NCBI RefSeq assembly: GCF_000737575.1
Contig: NZ_CP006270.1
Location: 437,163 to 501,162 of the forward strand
Reading direction: 5' to 3'
Length of the DNA: 64,000 bases
Source of the DNA: Synechococcus sp. KORDI-49
GTDB lineage: Bacteria > Cyanobacteriota > Cyanobacteriia > PCC-6307 > Cyanobiaceae
This document shows positions 9,931 to 19,750 of the stretch, in pieces (the first letter of the stretch is position 1; the number at the start of each line of letters is the position of its first letter). The position numbers were made by a program, and so were the translations under genes. Below the pieces are notes generated by a model, which was not told the origin of the DNA, made no database searches, and saw nothing but the letters and a program-made list of their open reading frames with translations.

Positions 9931-10682
9931 AACGGACGACGGGCGAGACGCCGGGCTGCCTCGAAGCGTCGGAGTGCATCGGCCGTGCCCTCGAAGCGCC
10001 AGTGCCAGGGCTCGTAGCTCACACCCTGGGAATTGCCGTCCGGAAACGACATCACGAAGTGATAGCGGGCGGCATTGTCCTGCAGCCAGCGGAAGGTGCG
10101 CGTCTGCTCGAAATCGGTCGAGAGGTGGGTCTCAGGAGCTTGCCCATCTCCCAGATCCACAGCGAAACCGGTGCTGTGCTCGGAATAACCCGGCGGTGCC
10201 GACACCTGAGCCCGCTCCTCGGCGGTCTGATTCCGCTCCGAGGCCACATCAAAGAAGATCGATTCCTGCAGGTCATGGGATCGATAGCCGCTGAGCAACC
10301 GCAGATCAATGCCTTCGGCGGCGGCAGCCCGGAGCATGCCGTCGAGAGCCTCGGCCGCATCGACATGAAGCTGAATACCCGGCTCGACGACGATCAGCTC
10401 GTCCGGGCTGACCTGGTCATAGGGGAAGTGGCCCAGCAACCGACCATCCGCTGCCGGCGGCTCGGGGATCCCCGGAACAACAGGCGCTGGCGGCGTGCGA
10501 TTCAGCCTCGCCATCAGCTGCGGCCCCATCAGCACGACGGCTCCACTGACACCGCACACCACCAGGCAGGCGAGCAGCAGCCCGAGACCACGGCCCCGCG
10601 AGCGACGCGGAGCCGGACGGGAGCGACGCGCGACCGGAATGTCGTCCCTCTGTTGCCGACGAGCAGAGGCAGCCCGACTCAC
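9927..10682 (-). CDS. D-alanyl-D-alanine carboxypeptidase, VanY-like (M15B)
   Basis: A 251-aa protein with a basic cytoplasmic N-terminus, one membrane anchor (about 33-53) and a periplasmic VanY-type zinc peptidase domain (about 85-235). The metal ligands and catalytic residues are visible: H169 and D176 in SEHSTGFAVDLGD, and E224 with H227 in EPWHWRF. VanY enzymes trim the terminal D-Ala of peptidoglycan stem peptides. The stop overlaps the U32 start by 4 nt. It is divergent from chlP. A second D-Ala-D-Ala enzyme of the VanX type lies at 16.4-17.2 kb. Confidence 0.92.
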   Translation of the reverse strand: MSRAASARRQQRDDIPVARRSRPAPRRSRGRGLGLLLACLVVCGVSGAVVLMGPQLMARLNRTPPAPVVPGIPEPPAADGRLLGHFPYDQVSPDELIVVEPGIQLHVDAAEALDGMLRAAAAEGIDLRLLSGYRSHDLQESIFFDVASERNQTAEERAQVSAPPGYSEHSTGFAVDLGDGQAPETHLSTDFEQTRTFRWLQDNAARYHFVMSFPDGNSQGVSYEPWHWRFEGTADALRRFEAARRLARRPF

Positions 10683-10790
10683 AGCGCTGATGCGTGTTGT
10701 TTCGATCGTAAGGGCGATGGCCAGGGAGCCCCACCGTCATTGATGACGCAGTGGTAGCTTCAAAAAACAATCCAGCGGAGAATGGCTGAG

Positions 10791-12158
10791 ATGTTGCGTG
10801 TTGCGGTTGTCGGCGGTGGTCCGAGCGGATCCTGTGCTGCCGAGGTGCTCGCCAAAGCTGGAATCGAGACCTGGCTGTTCGAACGCAAGCTGGATAACGC
10901 CAAGCCCTGCGGTGGAGCGATCCCCCTCTGCATGGTCGAGGAATTCGATCTGCCGGACGACATCATCGACCGCAAGGTTCGCAACATGAAGATGATCTCC
11001 CCTTCCAACCGGGAGGTGGACATCCGACTCGATCCGCTCGGTTACGACGACAACGCCTACATCGGCATGTGCCGCCGGGAGGTGTTCGACGCCTTCCTCC
11101 GCAACCGTGCCGCCGATCTCGGCACCACCCTGGTGAACGGTCTGGTGCAGAAGATCGACACCGGCACCAACCGACAGGGCCCATACACCATCCATTACGC
11201 CGACTACAGCGCTGGCGGCCCCACCGGTGACCGCAAGACCCTGGAGGTGGATCTGATCATTGGAGCCGACGGCGCCAATTCCCGGGTGGCCAAGGCCATG
11301 GACGCCGGCGATTACAACGTGGCGATCGCCTTTCAGGAGCGGATCAAGCTTCCTGCTGAGGAGATGACCTACTACGAGGATCTGGCGGAGATGTACGTCG
11401 GAACCGACGTCTCCCCCGACTTCTACGCCTGGGTGTTCCCCAAATACGACCACGTGGCCGTGGGAACCGGCACGATGCAGCAGAACCAGAGCCTGATCAA
11501 GGGTCTTCAGAAGGGAATCCGCGAGCGTGCCACCAAGCGCCTGTTCAAGGGCGAAGTGATCAAGGTGGAAGCGCATCCCATCCCGGAACATCCCCGACCC
11601 CGTCGTGTGGTGGGGCGCATGGCCCTCGTCGGTGACGCTGCCGGCTATGTCACCAAAAGCTCCGGTGAAGGGATCTATTTCGCAGCCAAGAGTGGCCGGA
11701 TGTGCGCCGAAGCGATCGTGGAGATCTCCAAAAACGGCAGCGTCATCCCCACCGAGAAACAGATCAAATCCAGCTATCTCAAGCGCTGGGATCGCAAGTA
11801 CGGCGCGACTTACGCCGTGCTCGACATTCTTCAGCGCATCTTCTACAGAAACGACGCCGCGCGAGAAGCGTTCGTCGAGATGTGCGACGACAAGGACGTT
11901 CAGAAGCTCACCTTCGACAGCTACCTCTACAAGCGGGTGGTGATGATGAACCCCTGGCAGCAGATCAAGCTGACGCTGCGCACTCTGGGCAGCCTGATCA
12001 GAGGAGAGGCCCTGGCTCCCTCGAGCTACAACCCCGTGCCCTCGGCGGTTGGACGTTCCGATGGAGATTTCCTTGCTGAGGAAGCTGCTCAGGCGGTGAA
12101 GGCTCAGGCCAAGGAGAACGAGATGGAAAACGAGAAGGAGAAAGCCGGGATCAGCTGA
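10791..12158 (+). CDS. chlP: Geranylgeranyl diphosphate/chlorophyll reductase
   Basis: ChlP reduces the geranylgeranyl chain to phytyl for chlorophyll a, tocopherol and phylloquinone. The 455-aa flavoprotein starts with the FAD-binding GGGPSG (8-13) and contains the LVGDAAGYVTKSSGEGIYFA motif and the RWDRKYG region typical of the family. Two ATGs are in frame (10782 and 10791). I prefer 10791 because the GGAG at 10777-10780 is then 10 nt upstream, whereas it nearly touches 10782, and because homologues begin MLRVAVVGGG. The C-terminal tail is Lys/Glu-rich and low complexity. Confidence 0.97.
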   Translation: MLRVAVVGGGPSGSCAAEVLAKAGIETWLFERKLDNAKPCGGAIPLCMVEEFDLPDDIIDRKVRNMKMISPSNREVDIRLDPLGYDDNAYIGMCRREVFDAFLRNRAADLGTTLVNGLVQKIDTGTNRQGPYTIHYADYSAGGPTGDRKTLEVDLIIGADGANSRVAKAMDAGDYNVAIAFQERIKLPAEEMTYYEDLAEMYVGTDVSPDFYAWVFPKYDHVAVGTGTMQQNQSLIKGLQKGIRERATKRLFKGEVIKVEAHPIPEHPRPRRVVGRMALVGDAAGYVTKSSGEGIYFAAKSGRMCAEAIVEISKNGSVIPTEKQIKSSYLKRWDRKYGATYAVLDILQRIFYRNDAAREAFVEMCDDKDVQKLTFDSYLYKRVVMMNPWQQIKLTLRTLGSLIRGEALAPSSYNPVPSAVGRSDGDFLAEEAAQAVKAQAKENEMENEKEKAGIS

Positions 12159-12179
12159 CCCCGGCTGCAGGGGCCTGAC

Positions 12180-12422
12180 TCAATCCCGCTGTTCGATCGC
12201 CTTGTCGACGCCTTCCTTGATGCGTTCGATCCCCTGCTGCAGGTTCTTGCCTGGGGCGGTTTCTTTCTTGGTGGTCGACCAGACGTTGATGGCATAGACG
12301 ACGGCACCTGCCACGATCAGGGCCGCAAGAACAAGGCCGATGCCGTTGCCTCCCTGTTTGACCACGACTGGCTGTTGCTGATTGCTCGACTCGTCAGCCA
12401 TGAATGTGATGGTTGATGCCAT
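12180..12422 (-). CDS. Small single-pass membrane protein, unknown
   Basis: The frame codes for 80 aa from the ATG at 12422, or 73 aa from the ATG at 12401 (MADESSNQQQ). Neither start has a clear ribosome binding site. One hydrophobic helix (about 28-48, GIGLVLAALIVAGAVVYAI) is followed by a charged amphipathic C-terminal helix (NLQQGIERIKEGVDKAIEQRD). It is convergent with chlP with a 21-nt gap. I do not recognise a family; the regular topology and codon use suggest a real gene. Confidence 0.65.
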   Translation of the reverse strand: MASTITFMADESSNQQQPVVVKQGGNGIGLVLAALIVAGAVVYAINVWSTTKKETAPGKNLQQGIERIKEGVDKAIEQRD

Positions 12423-12489
12423 CTCTCGATAGCCGGTTCATCGCCGGTTGCCAACAAAGGGAACGGCGGCCCAGGGGAACAGTCGCGAC

Positions 12490-14652
12490 TCAGGACTGAA
12501 TCGACTCGAATCGCGCCAGCACTGAGGCCTGGTTGCGCAACACGCCCAGAAGGTTGAGACGGTTCCTGCGCAGGTCTTCATCCTCAGCCATCACCATCAC
12601 GCTGTTCTCTCCGTCGAAGAAGGCTTCCAGGACCGGCGTGGCCTTCACAAGACCGTCTGAAAGAGCCTGGTAGCGCCGTTCCGCGGCGAGAGGTTCCAGC
12701 TGCTTCAACACATCGAACATGCCCTGTTCGCTGACGGATTCGAAACGATCCGGATCCACCACACCTGGCAGGGCCAGGGTGTCCTCGGGGAGGTTCCCCT
12801 TCTCCGCCAGGCGAGCGGCGCGCTGGACAACGGCCTGAACGGCCGCCAGTCCGCCTTGCTGACGCAGCGCACGCAGCAGCTGAATTCTTTCCTGCACATC
12901 CATCGGGTCGCCGAGGAGACGAGCGTCCGTGACCCCTTCCCCGGCCACCGCCTGAACCAGATCCGGTTCATAGCCGTCCTCTTCAAGCTGCGAGACGATG
13001 CGTTGCCTGAGCAGTTGCAGTAGATCCGCCAGCAGCGGGCCCGGTTCGATGGCGAAATGCGGGAACAGCTTCACCCAGTCCGCGACGGCAGCCTTCAGGA
13101 AGGTCGGCAGATCGAGGCGCCAGCCTCTGTCCCAGAGGATCAGAAGAATTCCATTGCCGGCTCGTCGCAACGCGTAGGGATCGGAGGAGCCGCTTGGACG
13201 CTCTCCCTTGGCGAAGATGCTCAGCAGCAATTCAAGCCGTTCCGCCAATGCCACGACGGCTCCGGCATCGCTGCCGGGCAGGGCATCGCCGGCTCCCCGC
13301 GGCAGGTAATGCTCCACCACCGCAAGAGCCACCTCCCTCGGTTCCCCCTCCTCGAGCAGATATTTGCCGCCCATGAGCCCCTGAAGCTCCGGGAACTCCC
13401 CCACCATCTGACTGACGAGATCATGCTTGCAGAGGTGGGCGGCGCGACTCGCATGACCTGCGATCTCCTTCGGTAACACAAGAGCCTCCAGGAGACGTTC
13501 CGCCAGACGTTCGATCCGTTCGCAGCGTTGGCGGAGACTCCCGAGCCCCTCGGCGAACGTGACTCGGTGGAGTGACTCCCGACGATTGACGCTGGAGTCG
13601 CGGCGGTCGACGGCCAGAAAGAACTCCGCATCCGCGAGACGGGCCCCGAGCACACGTTCATTGCCTCGGACGATCTGTTCCGAGGCCTGAGCGCGACCGT
13701 TGCTGACCAGCAGAAACTCTGGACGCAACACCGACTTCGCCTGCAGCCGCAGCGGATCACTCTCGACATCCGGGACATCCAGGGGGATGTAGCGCTGATG
13801 AGCCTGCATCACGGTGCTGATCACCTCTGGAGGGAGATCCAGAAAGCGGTCAGCGATCGATCCCCGCAGCACGCGCGGATCCTCCACCAGATCGACAAGC
13901 TCCTCGAAAAGAGTTACAGGGCAGTTCGGAACCCCTCCAACCGCCTCAGCTTCGCTGTCGATGGCGGATTGGATCAGCTCGGCCCGCGCTTCGCGATCCA
14001 CCAGCACACCCAGAGCCGCAAGGATGTCCGCATAGCTCTCGGCATCGGAGATCTCCACCGGGGCATCGCCATGCAGCCGGTGACCACGACTGAAACGATC
14101 GCTGCACACCCGGGGATCGGCACCCTCCAGCTCCACGGGGATCAGATCCGCTCCCAGAAGAGCCACGAGCCAGCGGATCGGGCGACTGAAGCGCTGGTTA
14201 CCGGTCCCCCAGCGCATGAATCGCCTCCCCTGCAGGGAATCGATCCAGGCAGGAATCAGGCTTTGGAGAAGATCGCTACTGCTCTGACCGGGCGTTCGCA
14301 CCGTGGCGAAGACGCAGGGGCCTTTCGGGGTCTCCCGCACCTCGAGTTCGCTCGGTTCAACGCCGCAGCGACGGGCGAATCCAATCGCCGCCGCACCGGG
14401 CTTTCCCTCCACGAAGGCCTGGGCCACGGGGGGACCTTTGCGATCTTCTGTCAGATCGTCCTGACGAACTTGCAGATCGGCCACTCGGACAGCCAGACGC
14501 CGTGGCGTGCCACTGACGCTGATGCCCTGATGGCTGAGGCGGCACTCACCCAGATCTCTGGTGACGCGCTGCACAAGCTGCTGCAGGGCCAGCCGGGCGA
14601 AATCAGCGGGCAGCTCCTCGGTGCCGATCTCGAGAAGAAACGTAGATGTCAC
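12490..14652 (-). CDS. glyS: Glycyl-tRNA synthetase beta subunit
   Basis: The beta chain of the bacterial alpha2-beta2 glycyl-tRNA synthetase, needed for tRNA recognition. The 720-aa protein begins MTSTFLLEIGTEELPADFA, the diagnostic GlyS N-terminus, and includes RWGTGNQRFSRPIRW (about 170-184) and the HD-like/anticodon region near the C-terminus (SDPYALRRAGNGI). Length is normal. The alpha subunit glyQ is not in the window. The gene is divergent from sir. Confidence 0.97.
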   Translation of the reverse strand: MTSTFLLEIGTEELPADFARLALQQLVQRVTRDLGECRLSHQGISVSGTPRRLAVRVADLQVRQDDLTEDRKGPPVAQAFVEGKPGAAAIGFARRCGVEPSELEVRETPKGPCVFATVRTPGQSSSDLLQSLIPAWIDSLQGRRFMRWGTGNQRFSRPIRWLVALLGADLIPVELEGADPRVCSDRFSRGHRLHGDAPVEISDAESYADILAALGVLVDREARAELIQSAIDSEAEAVGGVPNCPVTLFEELVDLVEDPRVLRGSIADRFLDLPPEVISTVMQAHQRYIPLDVPDVESDPLRLQAKSVLRPEFLLVSNGRAQASEQIVRGNERVLGARLADAEFFLAVDRRDSSVNRRESLHRVTFAEGLGSLRQRCERIERLAERLLEALVLPKEIAGHASRAAHLCKHDLVSQMVGEFPELQGLMGGKYLLEEGEPREVALAVVEHYLPRGAGDALPGSDAGAVVALAERLELLLSIFAKGERPSGSSDPYALRRAGNGILLILWDRGWRLDLPTFLKAAVADWVKLFPHFAIEPGPLLADLLQLLRQRIVSQLEEDGYEPDLVQAVAGEGVTDARLLGDPMDVQERIQLLRALRQQGGLAAVQAVVQRAARLAEKGNLPEDTLALPGVVDPDRFESVSEQGMFDVLKQLEPLAAERRYQALSDGLVKATPVLEAFFDGENSVMVMAEDEDLRRNRLNLLGVLRNQASVLARFESIQS

Positions 14653-14719
14653 GCCACTGACTTAACCGGAGGTGACTGTATTGGAAGCCGTTTCGCTACC
14701 TTCAAACAATCGAGATCCG

Positions 14720-16489
14720 ATGCAAGTGAGCGACGGGCCAGCGGCGGTGAAGCAATCAGTGGAGAGCGCCCTCCCGAAGGCGGAGCAGAGGAAGCTGGAC
14801 AGTGAGCACCTGCGACAGCCCCTGCTGGACGAGTTGGCTAATGACAGCCATCACTTCAGTGAGGACGCTCTTCAGATTCTCAAATTTCACGGCAGCTATC
14901 AGCAGGACGATCGCGACAAGCGGGAAAAGGGAAAGGACAAGAGCTGGCAGATGATGCTGCGCCTGCGCAGCCCGGGAGGACGGATCCCGGCCCAGCTGTT
15001 CCTCGCGCTCGACGACCTCGCCGATCGCCTCGGGGATGGAACACTGCGGGCCACCACCCGCCAGGCCTTTCAGATGCACGGCATCCCGAAGGCCGACCTC
15101 AAGGAGGTGATCGGGACGATCGTGACCAATCTGGGATCAACCCTGGCGGCCTGCGGGGACATCAACCGCAACGTGATGGCTCCACCGGCTCCCTTTGAGA
15201 AAGGGGGGTATCCAGTCGCCCGCCGACTGGCGGATGAGATTGCCGATCTGCTGAGTCCTGAGGCCGCCGAAGGGTCTTACCTCGATCTCTGGGTCGATGG
15301 GGATCTGAGCTACCGCTTCAAACCATCGCGCGAGGTCCGCAAGGCGCGCGAGCGTCAGCTCGAAGGTGGTGTCTTTTCCGGCAGCAAGGACGAACCGCTG
15401 TACGGAGACACCTATCTGCCCCGCAAGTTCAAAGTTGCCGTCACGGTTCCGGGGGATAACTCCGTTGACCTGCTGACTCAGGACATCGGACTGGTGGCAT
15501 TCACCGGCGCCGATGGTGCCTTGCGCGGCTGCAATGTCTACGTCGGCGGAGGCATGGGTCGGACCCACAACAAGGAGGAGACCTTCGCGCGGATTGCCGA
15601 TCCTCTCGGCTACGTCGATGCCAGGCATGTCTTCGACCTGCTGCAGGCGATCGTCGCGTTGCAGCGCGATCATGGCGATCGGCGTGTGCGCCGCCATGCC
15701 CGGATGAAGTATCTGATCGAGGACCGTGGCATCGGCTGGTTCCGCACGGAGCTCAAACAGAACTACTTCGATGGGGAGTTGAAGGGGCTGCGCAACGAGC
15801 CGAAGGCGAAACTGCAGGACTATCTGGGCTGGCACCGCCAGCGCGCCGGTCTCTGGTTCGTCGGCCTGCCCCTGCTCTGCGGACGCTTGAAGGGGGAGAT
15901 GAAGTCGGGCCTGCGCCGTCTGGTGGAGACCTACCAGCTGGAGATCCGACTCACCGCCAACCAGGATCTGCTGCTCTGCAACATCGGCACAACCCAGCGT
16001 GCCGCCATTCGGGAGGATCTTGCGGCACTCGGTTTCGCTGTGCCTGAGGAACCGGCCGCCCTGGCACGTCATGCCATCGCCTGTCCCGCGCTGCCGACCT
16101 GCGGACTGGCGATCACTGAATCAGAGCGCATCCTCCCCGAAGTTCTGGATCGACTGGATGCGCAGCTCCGCAGGCTCGGGATTGAAAAATCCCTGCTCGT
16201 GCGCATGACCGGCTGCCCCAACGGTTGCGCTCGCCCTTACATGGCGGAACTCGGGCTGGTGGGCAGCGGTGTGAATCAGTATCAGCTCTGGCTTGGTGGA
16301 ACTCCGAATCTGCAGCGCCTTGCCCAGCCCTTTCTTCAGCGCATGCCCCTGCAGGAGCTGGAGACGACGATCGAACCCCTTCTGAAGAGCTGGAAGGAGG
16401 CAGGCGGACGGCGCAGCTTCGGCGACCACATCCAACGGCTGGGGGATCAGACCGTCGCCGAACTGCTCGGAACCAGCGCTCCGGCATAG
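14720..16489 (+). CDS. sir: Ferredoxin-sulfite reductase
   Basis: Reduces sulfite to sulfide with electrons from ferredoxin, in sulfate assimilation. The 589-aa protein has the paired sirohaem/4Fe-4S cysteines C455 and C461 (CPALPTC) and C499 and C503 (TGCPNGC), and two nitrite/sulfite reductase ferredoxin-like halves (LRSPGGRIPAQLF and CNVYVGGGMGR). A GTG at 14672 gives a 16-residue extension; I prefer the ATG at 14720 because conserved sequence only begins near there. The 3' end overlaps the convergent VanX-like gene by 43 nt. Confidence 0.95.
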   Translation: MQVSDGPAAVKQSVESALPKAEQRKLDSEHLRQPLLDELANDSHHFSEDALQILKFHGSYQQDDRDKREKGKDKSWQMMLRLRSPGGRIPAQLFLALDDLADRLGDGTLRATTRQAFQMHGIPKADLKEVIGTIVTNLGSTLAACGDINRNVMAPPAPFEKGGYPVARRLADEIADLLSPEAAEGSYLDLWVDGDLSYRFKPSREVRKARERQLEGGVFSGSKDEPLYGDTYLPRKFKVAVTVPGDNSVDLLTQDIGLVAFTGADGALRGCNVYVGGGMGRTHNKEETFARIADPLGYVDARHVFDLLQAIVALQRDHGDRRVRRHARMKYLIEDRGIGWFRTELKQNYFDGELKGLRNEPKAKLQDYLGWHRQRAGLWFVGLPLLCGRLKGEMKSGLRRLVETYQLEIRLTANQDLLLCNIGTTQRAAIREDLAALGFAVPEEPAALARHAIACPALPTCGLAITESERILPEVLDRLDAQLRRLGIEKSLLVRMTGCPNGCARPYMAELGLVGSGVNQYQLWLGGTPNLQRLAQPFLQRMPLQELETTIEPLLKSWKEAGGRRSFGDHIQRLGDQTVAELLGTSAPA

Positions 16490-17172
16490 ATCGCCTGCGG
16501 CGCGCCGCAGCGCCACGCCCACAGCTGATCACCGTGGCTGAAATGCCACCACTCGTTGGGGTGCTGTTCAAATCCAGCTGCAGCCATCACCTCCTTCAGC
16601 AGGTCTCGCCGTCGCTGCCAGACGCCAGCCTGCGACTGCGGCTGTGATCGAGCCGCCGCGCTGTAGTGATCCGGCTCGGAGACCGCACCGATGGCGTCGA
16701 TCGCCCCGCCCATGTCGAGCACCGAACCCGACTCGGCGAGGGTCAGATCCACGGCCGCGCCTGTGCTGTGAGGGGGAGGCGTGGCGGGATCGTCACTCGG
16801 AGGAGCCCAGAAACGCCCAACCTCGGCTGTCACTCTCCTGAGTGCATCCCGCTGGCCCGCATCGGAGGGATCAACGCCCTGCCTCTGGCATTCCTCAGCG
16901 ATGGCGTGATCCACCATGAAGGCCTGCACGGCCACCGGGCGCCAGGCATCGAAGATGGCCAGCTGCAGCGTGGGTTCCCGCAGCTGCAACTGGCCCTGGG
17001 CCTCAAGCAACCGTGCCACGACCCCTGACCTGAGCCGGAACGGATCCGCACCGCGGCCATAGGGAGCCCCGATCGCCTGATAGGGATGGGGGGTCAGCCG
17101 CAGAAGGGATGGCGGCAGCGGTTCAAGGGGCTCGTGGCACTCCACGATCGGACGATCACTCCAGGGCCTCAC
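16447..17172 (-). CDS. D-alanyl-D-alanine dipeptidase, VanX-like (M15D)
   Basis: VanX enzymes hydrolyse free D-Ala-D-Ala dipeptide; in bacteria without vancomycin resistance they take part in wall recycling. The 241-aa protein shows the substrate-binding Arg context IFDAWRP (73-79), zinc ligands H135 and D142 in HSTGAAVD, and the catalytic E207 with ligand H210 in EWWHF. No signal peptide is seen, fitting a cytoplasmic enzyme. The start is GTG at 17172. The stop lies inside the sir coding region on the other strand, giving a 43-nt convergent overlap. It sits 46 nt downstream of recG. Confidence 0.92.
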   Translation of the reverse strand: MRPWSDRPIVECHEPLEPLPPSLLRLTPHPYQAIGAPYGRGADPFRLRSGVVARLLEAQGQLQLREPTLQLAIFDAWRPVAVQAFMVDHAIAEECQRQGVDPSDAGQRDALRRVTAEVGRFWAPPSDDPATPPPHSTGAAVDLTLAESGSVLDMGGAIDAIGAVSEPDHYSAAARSQPQSQAGVWQRRRDLLKEVMAAAGFEQHPNEWWHFSHGDQLWAWRCGAPQAIYAGALVPSSSATV

Positions 17173-17218
17173 CTGCTCAGGTGCGAAAACGAAATCCTTC
17201 CACAGCCCGTGGCGATGG

Positions 17219-19750
17219 TCAGTTCAGCGGGTTTCCGCCGCTGAGGCGTCTCTGCTGGTCGTGCAACAGCTCACGAAGCCTGGGGTGATCCTCCAGGTGA
17301 GGATCCGCGGCCAGCACTCCCTCAGCGAAGCTGCGGGCATCGTCGAGAACGGCACCATCGTCGGCGAGGCTGGCGAGGGCGAGATCCGGAAGGCCGGACT
17401 GACGCGTACCGAGCACCTGTCCTGGCCCCCGCAAGCGCAGATCCATCTCGGCGATCTCGAATCCATCGCTGGAGCGCACCAGCACATCGAGGCGCTGCCG
17501 GGCCAGCGCATTGGAGCTGCCGTTGATCAGCACACAGTGAGACGCAGCGGCCCCCCGGCCCACGCGGCCACGCAGCTGATGCAGCTGCGCCAGCCCGAAG
17601 CGCTCTGCGTGTTCGATCACCATCACCGACGCCTCCGGGACATCGACGCCCACCTCCACCACGGTGGTGGACACCAGAATCTGGCTTCGCCCACCTGCAA
17701 AATCCGCCAACACCGACTGCTTCTCAGGGCTGCTGAGACGACCATGCAGCAGACCCACGGTCAGATCAGGAAACACCTCGGATGCCAGTTCCGCATGCAC
17801 ATCCACCGCAGAACGCAGGGCGAGCTTCTCCGACTCCTCCACCAGGGGAAGCACCACATAAGCCCGCTGACCGCGTTCCACCTCCGAGCGGATCAACTCA
17901 TGCGCTTTCTCCCGCTGGGAGCTGTTCAGCAGCGTGGTGCGGATCGGCGTGCGGCCGGGCGGAAGCTCGTCGATCTGACTGACGTCCAGATCACCGTGCA
18001 GTGACAGGGCAAGGGTGCGCGGGATCGGTGTCGCCGTCATCGTGAGCAGATGGGGCTGCAGACCCTTGCTGAGTAGGCGATCGCGCTGATGCACACCGAA
18101 GCGGTGCTGCTCATCCACCACCACAAGACCGAGGCGGGAGAACACCACCGGATCCTCCAGCAACGCATGGGTGCCCACAAGCAGCTTGAGAGAGCCATTG
18201 GCGAGGTCATCGAGCAGTTGCCGCCGCCGTGGTCGCGGCGTGGATCCGGTGAGCAGCTCGACCGTGACGTGCAGCGGTGGCATCCAGCGACAGAGGTTGC
18301 GGTAGTGCTGTTCCGCCAGCACCTCGGTGGGGGCCATCAGGGCACCCTGCCAGCCGGCATCGATGGTGCTGAGCAAGGCGGCGATGGCCACCACGGTCTT
18401 GCCGGAACCCACGTCCCCCTGCACGAGGCGGGCCATCGGCTCGGACCGCTGCAGGTCCGCCTCGATCTCGGCGAAGACACGTTGCTGAGCCCGAGTGAAG
18501 TCGAACGGGAGCAGCTCCTGGAAACGCTGCAGCAGCCCTCCTTCGGCAACGCGTGTCAGCAGTTCGGGAGCCGGCCTGGAACGGAGCTCACTGCGGCGTT
18601 GCAGCAGTCCGAGCTGAAGCAGCAGAAATTCATCGAACACAAGGCGACGACGGGCCTGATCCAGCTCCTCACGGCAACGGGGCGCATGGATGCAGCGCAG
18701 CGCCTCAGCGATGCTCAGCAACCCGCAGCTCTCACGTTCCCCACTGCCGAGCGGCTCGCTCCACAGGCGAGCCGAGGGCAGAGCCTGTTCGATGAGAGCG
18801 CGGAAACGATCCGAGGCCACCCCCTCGGTCAGGGGATAGACGGGCAACAGCCTGCCGATGGTCTGGGATCGCACCGTGGAATCGGCACCATCGAGCACCT
18901 CGATCAACGGATCATGCACCGTGATCCCGTACCCCCCCTCCTTGACCAGCCCGCTGACGGCAACCCTGGACCCGACGGGATAAAGCCGCTGCTGAGCTTT
19001 CAGCGCAGCCGGAGAACTGAACCGTTTGCCTGCGAGGAACCGGGTGATGCGCAGGCGACCGGTGGGATCCTGAAGCTGAAGTTCCAGGATCGCGAGATTG
19101 GGATTCCGAGGGCTGACGAAACCGTTGCAACGACGGACGGTCGCCACGATCGTGGCCGTCTCACCGGTCACCAGAGCCTCGATGCGGCGCATCGCTGAGT
19201 AGTCGACGTGGTCCCGCGGGTAATGGCGCAACAGGTCGCGCACCAGAAGCAGTCCGAGGGAGGCAAGACGGGCCGCCAGCTTCGGTCCCACTCCCCGCAG
19301 CGCGGAGAGCGGACTGTCGAGCGGCAGCGGTCCGGAGCGATCTCCAGCAGCGGAGCTGGCCGAGGCGGTCTCCAGTCGCAGACGTGGTGGAGCCATCGGT
19401 GCCGACGGTTCGACGCGATGACGCAGCTCATGCAGCCACTGACGGGTGTCCGTCACCAGACGGCGGCGGGCGGCGTCCGTCATCCCCGGATAACGGCCGT
19501 ATCCCTCTGCAAGGCCACGGACGCGGTCCCCGGCACCACGGGGAAGGGGAACGGCCGGAAGCGTTTCCAGCTGCTCTGCAAGGAAGGCATGAAAGCGTTG
19601 CCGACGGCCTTCGAGATCGGAGAAGCCGCGGTCAGCCTCCAGTGCCAGGGCCTGCTGCAGAGGGGAGATCCAATCGAGGATCAGCCGGAGCTGACCGGCG
19701 GTCAGTCCCCGTTCTCCGGGGGCAGCTTCGGCTCGGATGGGCTCTGCCAA
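17219..19750 (-). CDS. recG: ATP-dependent DNA helicase RecG
   Basis: RecG remodels stalled replication forks and branch-migrates Holliday junctions. The 843-aa protein has an N-terminal cyanobacterial extension of about 140 residues, the OB-fold wedge domain (LSALRGVGPKLAARLASLG onward), Walker A GDVGSGKT, the DEQH box (VVDEQHRFG) and helicase C motifs including LRGRVGRG. Its first 49 nt overlap the 3' end of the unknown gene upstream, so the two are probably co-transcribed. Identification is secure; a start further inside is possible. Confidence 0.95.
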   Translation of the reverse strand: MAEPIRAEAAPGERGLTAGQLRLILDWISPLQQALALEADRGFSDLEGRRQRFHAFLAEQLETLPAVPLPRGAGDRVRGLAEGYGRYPGMTDAARRRLVTDTRQWLHELRHRVEPSAPMAPPRLRLETASASSAAGDRSGPLPLDSPLSALRGVGPKLAARLASLGLLLVRDLLRHYPRDHVDYSAMRRIEALVTGETATIVATVRRCNGFVSPRNPNLAILELQLQDPTGRLRITRFLAGKRFSSPAALKAQQRLYPVGSRVAVSGLVKEGGYGITVHDPLIEVLDGADSTVRSQTIGRLLPVYPLTEGVASDRFRALIEQALPSARLWSEPLGSGERESCGLLSIAEALRCIHAPRCREELDQARRRLVFDEFLLLQLGLLQRRSELRSRPAPELLTRVAEGGLLQRFQELLPFDFTRAQQRVFAEIEADLQRSEPMARLVQGDVGSGKTVVAIAALLSTIDAGWQGALMAPTEVLAEQHYRNLCRWMPPLHVTVELLTGSTPRPRRRQLLDDLANGSLKLLVGTHALLEDPVVFSRLGLVVVDEQHRFGVHQRDRLLSKGLQPHLLTMTATPIPRTLALSLHGDLDVSQIDELPPGRTPIRTTLLNSSQREKAHELIRSEVERGQRAYVVLPLVEESEKLALRSAVDVHAELASEVFPDLTVGLLHGRLSSPEKQSVLADFAGGRSQILVSTTVVEVGVDVPEASVMVIEHAERFGLAQLHQLRGRVGRGAAASHCVLINGSSNALARQRLDVLVRSSDGFEIAEMDLRLRGPGQVLGTRQSGLPDLALASLADDGAVLDDARSFAEGVLAADPHLEDHPRLRELLHDQQRRLSGGNPLN

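Noticed and set aside
11321-11330. GGCGATCGCC (HIP1-like) octamers here, near 22367, 59239 and 59514
   Set aside because: Only a few copies occur, with no clear clustering; not evidence of a repeat element.
12142-12180. CCCCGG...CAGGGG hairpin after chlP
   Set aside because: Stem is four to five base pairs with no T-run; too weak to call.
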